Positions 58,433 to 64,000 of a stretch of DNA of 64,000 nucleotides are shown piece by piece. The position numbers and the translations under genes were made by a program. Every line of letters begins with the position of its first letter. The stretch's first letter is position 1. This stretch comes from PCPOR2b sp965220385. GTDB lineage: Bacteria; Poribacteria; WGA-4E; PCPOR2b. The stretch lies in NCBI GenBank assembly GCA_965220385.1, contig OZ244825.1:186001-250000 (forward strand), written 5' to 3'. The notes beneath the pieces were generated by a model. It made no database searches and had not been told where the DNA came from. It saw only the letters and a program-made list of their open reading frames with translations.

Positions 58433-60331
58433 ATGCGACTTGAACGTATCATCCTCAAATCTTTCGGCTGTTTTGACCGCAGAGACTTTGACCTGAGCGA
58501 CGGGGTGAATCTTATCTTCGGTCCTAATTTCAGTGGCAAAAGTACGCTTGTCAATGCCATTTTCTTCGCGCTGACAGGCAAGCCGATCGTCCCGAAGGTG
58601 GGTTTGCCGGCAATGGCACAATCCGGCGCGACCAGCGGCACCGCCGGACTCAGTTTTCGCAATGGAGAACATAGCTATCAACTGTTCCGCTCGACGCAGG
58701 GGGAAGTTCAACTCCGCCAGAAGGAAGATAATGAAAAATGGCGTATCCTCTTTACCGGCAAACGTTCGGCGGACGAAGATCTACGGCAAAAGTTCCATTT
58801 CAGCTACCACCAGCTTGCTGCAGCGACATTCCTACGCGAAGGCGAGATTTTTGAGTTCCTTGCACGGCAGCCCGCTGATCGGCGCGATGTACTACACGCG
58901 CTGCTCGGCATCGATCGGTTGATGGAGGTGCGTCAACGCTTCCTTGAAGGACGGCGTATTGCCAGGCGAGAGGAGAAGCGGATACAGGATCATCAACGCA
59001 GCATGCGGGTGACGACTGTCAAGAATCATCGTGAAGAGATTGAACGGACCGGGGCAGAGCTGAAGAAATTGGAAGGTCAGTACGAACTGCTTACCGGTAA
59101 AGGAAACCAAAGCGGGGACGCAGCACTTGTCACCGAATTGACCCAGGCACAAGAGCGGTTCCAAAAGGAAATTGACGGACTGATCCAGGAACGGGCCACA
59201 GTTCTGAGCGGCTTCACCGATGTTGATCACCTGCGGACCTCCATCAAGGAAATTGAGGCAGCAACCGCGAGCGCGGGCGGACTGGAAAAGGGGCGGGATG
59301 AACTCATCCAACGGATCGGCAGTCTGAACAGTCAAGTCCACACCCTTACGACGGAATGCGAAACCCTGCGCCAATTGATCGACAGTGATCACGGTCACTG
59401 CCCAACCTGCCATCAGCCCGTCCAACAAAAGATCATCGAGGGCATACTTGCTGAGAAAGAGGCGGCAAAAGCTTCAAGCCAACGAGAACTTGAATCGCAG
59501 CAGAAAACCCTCGACAAACAGACTGAGAATATCAATGCCCTGCGCGGACTCAAGCAGCGACATCAATTGATGCAAGGCAAGGTCGAGCAGCTTGAACGGA
59601 CCGAAAAGCAGCTTGCCAAACTCCAACGTGATTTCGATGGGATTGCCAGTCGGTTGGGCGCGCTACAGCCGGCAACACCGCCGCAAATCAGTCCGATATC
59701 CGATGCATCTGCCGATCCCGCACAGATCGCGGAGCAACGCCGCCAGCTCAAATACCGAATCGACAGCCTGCGCCGTCAACTTGACAGACTCAATAGGGAA
59801 GAAGCGGTTATTGCCCATAAACTCGAAGAACTACAGCGGGTTCAATCTCAAGCAAATCAGGTTCTACGCACCCGCCTCAGCTTTGAACTTGCCTGCGATG
59901 GCGTTGACAAGACAATTGCTTCCCTCCAACAAACTATCCTCCAACCCGCCGAAAAGGAAATCCAGCGTTGGTTGGAACGGATGGACCTCACCCGATTCTC
60001 TCAGATTGATCTCAAAAGCCAGCACCTACTCCCCTCCCTCAACGTCGAAGGCGTCGAGCGTAACCTAATGCTCCTCAGCGGCAGCGAAAAGATGATGCTC
60101 TACCTCTGCTTCAAAGCTGCCCTCTCAGAAGCGCTAGGGACTCTCGGTTTCTTTGTCTTCGATGACCCAACCCTCCACCTTGATCCGGATCGACGCGGCG
60201 CGATGATTGACTTCATTCAGCAGCTCGCCGAAGAACATCAGGTTATCGTAACCAGCAATGACCCGGAAGTTCGCGCTGGATTGCCGGACGCACATCTGAT
60301 TGAGACAACGCCACACACTTCTCATGTATAA
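58433..60331 (+). CDS. Small Rad50/SbcC-like ATPase with zinc hook
   Basis: 632 residues, shorter than SbcC (about 1050). Walker A GPNFSGKST (30-38), coiled coil from about 165 to 320, zinc hook C323-P-T-C326, second coiled coil to about 510, ABC signature LLSGSEKMMLYL (547-558), Walker B FFVFDDPT (573-580). The signature has Ser where LSGGE is normal, and the catalytic Glu after Walker B Asp is Asp (DDP), which may slow hydrolysis. No SbcD/Mre11 nuclease adjoins it; only the 69-residue gene does. Probably DNA-end tethering or repair, possibly defence (inference). Confidence 0.8.
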   Translation: MRLERIILKSFGCFDRRDFDLSDGVNLIFGPNFSGKSTLVNAIFFALTGKPIVPKVGLPAMAQSGATSGTAGLSFRNGEHSYQLFRSTQGEVQLRQKEDNEKWRILFTGKRSADEDLRQKFHFSYHQLAAATFLREGEIFEFLARQPADRRDVLHALLGIDRLMEVRQRFLEGRRIARREEKRIQDHQRSMRVTTVKNHREEIERTGAELKKLEGQYELLTGKGNQSGDAALVTELTQAQERFQKEIDGLIQERATVLSGFTDVDHLRTSIKEIEAATASAGGLEKGRDELIQRIGSLNSQVHTLTTECETLRQLIDSDHGHCPTCHQPVQQKIIEGILAEKEAAKASSQRELESQQKTLDKQTENINALRGLKQRHQLMQGKVEQLERTEKQLAKLQRDFDGIASRLGALQPATPPQISPISDASADPAQIAEQRRQLKYRIDSLRRQLDRLNREEAVIAHKLEELQRVQSQANQVLRTRLSFELACDGVDKTIASLQQTILQPAEKEIQRWLERMDLTRFSQIDLKSQHLLPSLNVEGVERNLMLLSGSEKMMLYLCFKAALSEALGTLGFFVFDDPTLHLDPDRRGAMIDFIQQLAEEHQVIVTSNDPEVRAGLPDAHLIETTPHTSHV

Positions 60332-60372
60332 CTGAATCCTTCTACATTGCCACTCATTGATTCTTGTCTCGT

Positions 60373-60574
60373 TAGGAGTTACGCACTTCAGTAAGGAACA
60401 ACGATCGTTTTTCCCTACGAACTGTTGATGGGACCTCTATTGTAGTTGCCCGATTCATCGGGCGTCTGTTCCGTCTGTCCCGATTCCATCGGGGAGACCA
60501 GGATTGAGAAGGGTGTTTAGCGGCGATAAATCGCCGAACTACAGGGTTTTGAACGCTCAACTGTGTAAGTCCTA
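60373..60574. mobile_element. MITE-like element with TAGGAGTTACGCACTT ends
   Basis: 202 bp. TAGGAGTTACGCACTT (60373-60388) and AACTGTGTAAGTCCTA (60559-60574) pair in 13 of 16 positions. Inside are GGAACAACGATCGTTTTTCC (60395-60414) followed by CCCTACGAA, then CCCGATTCATCGGG and CCCGATTCCATCGGGG, then CGGCGAT-aa-ATCGCCG (60521-60536). Read on the other strand, its second half matches the first half of the element at 30699 (CCCTGTAGTTCGG, GATTTATCGCCG, GCCCGATGAATCGGG, CAACTACAATAG). The remaining cassettes differ. It lies directly before the gene at 60595. Confidence 0.75.
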
Positions 60575-60594
60575 CTCGTATAAGGGGATCAAAG

Positions 60595-61293
60595 ATGAAC
60601 CGCAAAAAAACAGTACTCGTACTCTCCCTTTTGGCAGCTATCGGTATCATTGCTTTTTTCGTCTATGAGTTTTCTACTGCGGGTAAGGTTACGGTTAGGA
60701 GGGTGCCCCCTGAAAGATATACCGGTCCTCAGACGGTTGAAGCCCTGATGGCAGCGTTTGATGAGAAGTTTGACCGTCCCTATCTTGACAGGAAGATTGA
60801 TCGGCAGTACCCCCGCGCGGAATGGCTTGCGATGTGTCTTGATAGAGGAGCCGTGTTTGGGGATTTCGGTGACTACTCTGATTTGATGAGCCAGCGATGG
60901 CTTTTGTTAAGTTTGGAGGAGAAGGGGGATTGGGTCAAAGGAGCTAGAGGCGTACCAGCGACGGATGATTGGGAGACATTCAAGGACGCTTATATTGATA
61001 GGATGGTTTGGGAACACCAGAAAATTTATGAGGCGCGGCAGATTGACCCGGAAGTGTTCGGTGGGCTGTTTACCGGTCCTGATAAACGCATCTACCTACC
61101 GGGGCGTGCGAATCGCGTCTATGTTAAAAGAGGCAAGAAATCGGCATTTTTTCATGGTGCGCCACTTACTGAGCTACAGCAGGTCATGATAACACTGTTA
61201 GGAATACACCCGAGAGGCTATGAAATCATCTATATTGATGAAAATGGAACTATCCTCTCCAAGCGTCCACGACCCATCCTGCTCCCGATGTGA
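60595..61293 (+). CDS. Membrane-anchored protein of unknown family, short paralogue
   Basis: 232 residues. N-terminal anchor (TVLVLSLLAAIGIIAFFVYEF). The rest is a domain of about 200 residues shared with the protein at 62394: VRRVPPERYTGPQTVEALMA, YPRAEWLAMCLDRGAVFGDFGDY, DDWETFKDAYIDR, FGGLFTGPDKRIYLPGRANRVYV, FFHGAPLT and YEIIYIDENGTILS. The region up to about residue 130 is predicted helical, the later part beta-rich. I recognise no known family. The conserved GPDKR-x-Y-L-P-G-R stretch looks like a functional site. A terminator follows at 61311. Confidence 0.7.
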   Translation: MNRKKTVLVLSLLAAIGIIAFFVYEFSTAGKVTVRRVPPERYTGPQTVEALMAAFDEKFDRPYLDRKIDRQYPRAEWLAMCLDRGAVFGDFGDYSDLMSQRWLLLSLEEKGDWVKGARGVPATDDWETFKDAYIDRMVWEHQKIYEARQIDPEVFGGLFTGPDKRIYLPGRANRVYVKRGKKSAFFHGAPLTELQQVMITLLGIHPRGYEIIYIDENGTILSKRPRPILLPM

Positions 61294-61310
61294 TGACCCG
61301 TCCTCGCAAT

Positions 61311-61348
61311 TGCCGCCATTTTGTTCTGATAGTGGCGGTATTTTTTTT
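61311..61348 (+). terminator. Rho-independent terminator
   Basis: CCGCCA (61313-61318) pairs with TGGCGG (61333-61338), 14-base loop, followed by TA and eight T. Confidence 0.85.
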
Positions 61349-61610
61349 AATTTTGCATGAGTGCCTCATTACACTTCTCATATATAATCAGATTTGCCGA
61401 CATCGCCACTCATTTACTGGATTTTTTTGAACGAAAAGATTATATATTCTAGAACGTATTGACATTTTGCTGTTGCGAATTTAAGAAAAATTGTAACCGT
61501 TGCTCTATCTGCCAAAAATTCAGACCTAAATCACCTCCAGGTGCATCAGTATTGGTTCAGTCCATCAAATATCAACAAAAAAATAACCCCTCATTTGCTC
61601 TCATTCAAAC
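61349..61610. other. A/T-rich gap, no gene seen
   Basis: Part of the 565-base gap before 61860. A short frame at 61459 has cysteines but no ribosome-binding site and unusual composition. I see no RNA gene. The G+C content is lower than in the neighbours. Confidence 0.4.
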
Positions 61611-61655
61611 TATTTTCGTCAACTTGAAACTAATAGTTTCAAGTTGACGAAAATA
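61611..61655. repeat. 45-bp perfect hairpin
   Basis: Two 21-base arms (61611-61631 and 61635-61655, key words TTTTCGTCAACTTGAAAC and its complement) around AAT, without a mismatch. No T-tract of normal length follows on either strand. It may be a bidirectional terminator, a protein-binding site or the remnant of a small mobile element. Confidence 0.7.
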
Positions 61656-61859
61656 AATTTGTATTGTGTTTAACTCTTCTGGTATCCTTCAAATCGTAGA
61701 AAGGAAATTGGTTCAATATGCCCGGTTTCAAGCCTTTTGAGCGGGGGTATTCCTTTCTATAAGATGGTTATAGTTTGGATACTAACAAGCGCGAACTGTT
61801 CCTTTGAACGTTTGCGCGAATCATCAGGTTCTATGAGCCAATACAATGGAGGTTAAACA

Positions 61860-62324
61860 ATGTATCGGAAAGTTTTGTTTGCAACGCTGGCAGGGTTGTT
61901 TATTGTGAGTTTGTGCTTTTTCGTGTATAACCAGGTCCATGCTGCGGTGACTTGTAGTGCGAGTGCCTCTGCGAATTCCTTTTATGCTAGAGGCTCTGTA
62001 TCCCCTGGGATTACAAATCTCGAATGGGAGCATAAAGAAGGTCAGAAGTATAATGGCACAGCAACGGTGAGAGCCGCATGCGGCGGAGATGTCGAGAAGC
62101 TGGAGGATGTAACAATTCGTATAAGGGTGGAGAAGGAAGAACACGGTTGGACTACTGGATCATACACGAATACTACATACGAATTGTATACAGTGAGTGA
62201 AGGTGCTAACGTACGGAACTGGGATTGGCCATCAGTTTCCAAAATTGGATACGCAACAGGTTCGATAAGCGGTGCCAGTGACACTGATCGTGCCGAATAT
62301 CACTCTAGCGGTTACTACAATTAA
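61860..62324 (+). CDS. Small secreted protein of unknown family
   Basis: 154 residues. Signal peptide with core VLFATLAGLFIVSLCFFVYN and likely cleavage after VHA. The mature part is Ser/Thr/Tyr-rich and probably all beta (ASANSFYARGSVSPG, GTATVRAACGG, EDVTIRIRVEK, TYELYTV). Two cysteines in the mature chain (TCSAS, AACGG) could form a disulfide. Ending in HSSGYYN. AATGGAGG lies upstream of the ATG. It lies between two paralogous anchored proteins and has its own hairpin after the stop, so the three may form one functional unit. Confidence 0.65.
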   Translation: MYRKVLFATLAGLFIVSLCFFVYNQVHAAVTCSASASANSFYARGSVSPGITNLEWEHKEGQKYNGTATVRAACGGDVEKLEDVTIRIRVEKEEHGWTTGSYTNTTYELYTVSEGANVRNWDWPSVSKIGYATGSISGASDTDRAEYHSSGYYN

Positions 62325-62340
62325 TCGTTCCTAAATTGGA

Positions 62341-62369
62341 AATTCGGGTGCCTTCAGGGCACCCGAATT
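62341..62369 (+). terminator. Hairpin after the small secreted protein
   Basis: AATTCGGGTGCC (62341-62352), loop TTCAG, GGCACCCGAATT (62358-62369): a perfect 12-bp stem 17 bases after the stop codon. No T-run follows, so it may be an attenuator or an mRNA-stabilising stem rather than a full terminator. Confidence 0.6.
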
Positions 62370-62393
62370 CTAACCTCATATAGGAAATAAAAG

Positions 62394-63875
62394 ATGAAAC
62401 GCAAAAGAACAGTGCTAGCACTTTTCCTTTTGGCAACTATCGGTATCATCGCCTTTTTCGTCTTCCGAGTAAACCGACCAATCTTCCCTTTTCCCGCGTC
62501 TGGAGCTGGAGACTTTGTGGATGGAGGTGGACTCCACACGAGTCATCAAAAAGAATTTGAAGATCCGTGGCAGGCTTGGGTGGAAAAACAGACCGCCGAA
62601 ACAGTGAAAAATATAGCAGCAGCGTACAAGAAACAGAAACAATCTCCAATGAATGAAAGTCAAATAGCAGAATGGCGCATCAATATTCATACCAACATGA
62701 CAGAGTACGCCGAAAAGATGAAAGAGAAGTATTCTTCTCCTGCTGCGATGGAGGCAGGGGGAGATGGATTATCCACTAAGGGGAAACTTACGGTTAGGAA
62801 AGTGCCCCTTGAAAGATATACCGGACCTCAGACGGTTGAAGCCCTGATGGAAGCATTTGATGCGTATGACCGCAGCGGATATACAAATCCCCTAGATGCC
62901 TTAGCGGATGAGAAATATCCGCGTGCCGAATGGCTTGCGACGCTGCTTGATAAAGGAGTCATATTTGGGGATTATGGCGATTACTCTCTTTTTATGAACG
63001 AGCGAATAAATTTGGTAAGTTTTGAGCGTGATGAAGACTGGCGGCGATGGGGCGGGGGAAAATTCGACGATTGGGAAACATTTAAGGAAGATTATATTGA
63101 TAGGAGGGTTTGGGAAGAACAGCAAATCGCTGCTGAACGGCAAAGTGATCCAAGCGTGTTCGGTGGACTATTTACCGGACCTGATAAGCGCACCTACCTC
63201 CCGGGACGTCCAAATCGCGTCTACGTTCAAAGAGAAGGGCGCGGGGCATTTTTTCATGGGGCACCACTTACTGATAAACAGCAGTGGGATATTATGTTGC
63301 AAGGGAAGCACCCGGAAGGGTATGAAATCATCTATGTCGATGAAAATGGGACTATTCTCTCCGAGCCACCGCCACCCATCCCACCCCCGACGGGGGAAGA
63401 ACGACGACAGTTGGAGGCGTGGCTGAAAAGAGGGGAAAGGCAACAGGCAGCCGACGTGCCAGACCAAACTTTCGAGGATTTGGACGGTTGGGATAGCGGA
63501 GGCCAGGAGGACAGTCCTTCGGGGAACGAAACTGTGAGAGCAGAAGCCCAAGCCGCTCAGAAACGGTTTGAGCAATCACAAGCGGAGGCTTTAGAACGTG
63601 CTACCAAGAACGATACCGAAATAGGGGCAGCACTCGAAAAACAGTTGACACCCGAACTGCCCACAGCAGCGGGTACCGAAACGCAACTGAGTGAAAGATT
63701 CTCCCCTGAACGGTTGGAAAAAGCGCGAGAGGTCTTGGAACGGTATGGACCTGAGGAAGGGATGCGTCGTCTCAGAGAAGATGATCCCGAAGTTGCAGCG
63801 CAGGTTGAACGGACCCGTCGGGATCGGAACCCGGCTGAGAGCGAAACGGATGAACCTGAAAATCCAACGCGGTAA
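62394..63875 (+). CDS. Membrane-anchored protein of unknown family, long paralogue
   Basis: 493 residues. Signal anchor (VLALFLLATIGIIAFFVF), then about 100 residues unique to this copy. The core shared with 60595 follows (about 130-325: VRKVPLERYTGPQTVEALME, YPRAEWLATLLDKGVIFGDYGDY, FGGLFTGPDKRTYLPGRPNR, YEIIYVDENGTILS). Next come a Pro-rich hinge (PPPPIPPP) and a charged helical tail of about 150 residues (RAEAQAAQKRFEQSQAEALE, then EEGMRRLREDDPEVAAQVER). The tail looks like a coiled coil or stalk. No known family. The shared core marks an apparently undescribed domain; function unknown. Confidence 0.7.
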   Translation: MKRKRTVLALFLLATIGIIAFFVFRVNRPIFPFPASGAGDFVDGGGLHTSHQKEFEDPWQAWVEKQTAETVKNIAAAYKKQKQSPMNESQIAEWRINIHTNMTEYAEKMKEKYSSPAAMEAGGDGLSTKGKLTVRKVPLERYTGPQTVEALMEAFDAYDRSGYTNPLDALADEKYPRAEWLATLLDKGVIFGDYGDYSLFMNERINLVSFERDEDWRRWGGGKFDDWETFKEDYIDRRVWEEQQIAAERQSDPSVFGGLFTGPDKRTYLPGRPNRVYVQREGRGAFFHGAPLTDKQQWDIMLQGKHPEGYEIIYVDENGTILSEPPPPIPPPTGEERRQLEAWLKRGERQQAADVPDQTFEDLDGWDSGGQEDSPSGNETVRAEAQAAQKRFEQSQAEALERATKNDTEIGAALEKQLTPELPTAAGTETQLSERFSPERLEKAREVLERYGPEEGMRRLREDDPEVAAQVERTRRDRNPAESETDEPENPTR

Positions 63876-63894
63876 CCTATTCCGCTGCTACAGA

Positions 63895-64000
63895 TTAGGT
63901 TGAGCTCTCCAATCCCAACTGCCCTGCAAGGTCATCAACAAATTGACGTGCAACCCGTCCCGATCTGCCACTCGACGACGCTTCCCACTCCAACGCTCTC
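63895..64000 (-). CDS. 3' end of a minus-strand gene, start outside window
   Basis: The last 35 codons of a minus-strand frame end at TAA (63895-63897) and read RALEWEASSSSGRSGRVARQ followed by FVDDLAGQLGLESST. Codon usage and amphipathic character look genuine, and it is convergent with the gene ending at 63875. The family cannot be told from this fragment. Confidence 0.45.
   Translation of the reverse strand, partial: RALEWEASSSGRSGRVARQFVDDLAGQLGLESST

Overview
The window looks like a chromosomal stretch of an uncultured Gram-negative-type bacterium, most plausibly a member of the Candidatus Poribacteria or a close relative (inference from gene content only). The reasons are a PorV/PorQ-like outer-membrane protein, sec-secreted proteins and lipoproteins, several phytanoyl-CoA-type 2OG-Fe(II) oxygenases, DUF4861, DUF6785-like and DUF6807 (PmoA-like) proteins, and many enolase-superfamily, amidohydrolase, Gfo/Idh/MocA and aldo/keto-reductase genes. 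Promoters are of the ordinary sigma-70 type (for example TTGACA-N17-TATAAT at 25720). I saw no rRNA, tRNA, CRISPR array or replication origin.

Layout. 0-3.2 kb: a truncated TPR gene, a DUF4861 lipoprotein and an unknown membrane-anchored protein. 3.4-10.1 kb: sugar and sugar-acid catabolism (aldo/keto reductase, mannonate-dehydratase-like, galactonate/fuconate-type dehydratase, TIM-barrel isomerase, lactonase-type amidohydrolase, Ldh2-type dehydrogenase). 10.3-11.7 kb: an intact IS4-family element with terminal inverted repeats and a 6-bp target duplication, inserted directly before the ribosome-binding site of a HEAT-repeat protein. 12.9-16.8 kb: four secreted beta-sandwich/CBM9-like proteins that all end in the same T-W-G-x-(L/I)-K signature. 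16.9-23.2 kb: a large multi-spanning membrane protein, a GT2 glycosyltransferase and a threonine/glycine group (threonine-synthase-like, SDR, kbl). 23.3-30.7 kb: mazEF, a second amidohydrolase, DUF2007, PorV-like, Uma2, PhyH, ubiE/menG, a sugar-binding lipoprotein and a cysteine-free thioredoxin-fold protein. 30.9-33.5 kb: purE, tsaE and a GT4 glycosyltransferase. 33.6-41.5 kb: a carbohydrate ABC transporter (binding protein, two permeases, ATPase) whose ATPase is separated from the rest by a possible structured RNA, a tandem cytochrome P460 lipoprotein and a Met/Asp-repeat lipoprotein. 41.7-47.5 kb: an oxidoreductase, a double methyltransferase with a convergent HNH nuclease (a probable restriction-modification pair) and a 2OG oxygenase. 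47.7-53.1 kb: a phosphodiesterase, DUF6807, a sugar-kinase/uridylyltransferase fusion and a gamma-glutamyltranspeptidase-like gene. 53.5-60.3 kb: a TPR protein, a short UvrC-like nuclease, PhyH, asd and a small Rad50-like ATPase with a 69-residue partner gene. 60.6-64 kb: two paralogous membrane-anchored proteins of unknown family around a small secreted protein, then the 3' end of a minus-strand gene.

The most unusual signal is in the intergenic DNA. Many gaps carry mosaics of short hairpin cassettes, with perfect or near-perfect palindromes whose arms differ while the flanking words stay the same. At least three of these mosaics are bounded by TAGGA(C/G)TTACGCA-type inverted repeats of the kind seen in MITEs. 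One cassette type also sits in frame, as a tandem 33-bp duplication, inside the glycosyltransferase gene at 32244.
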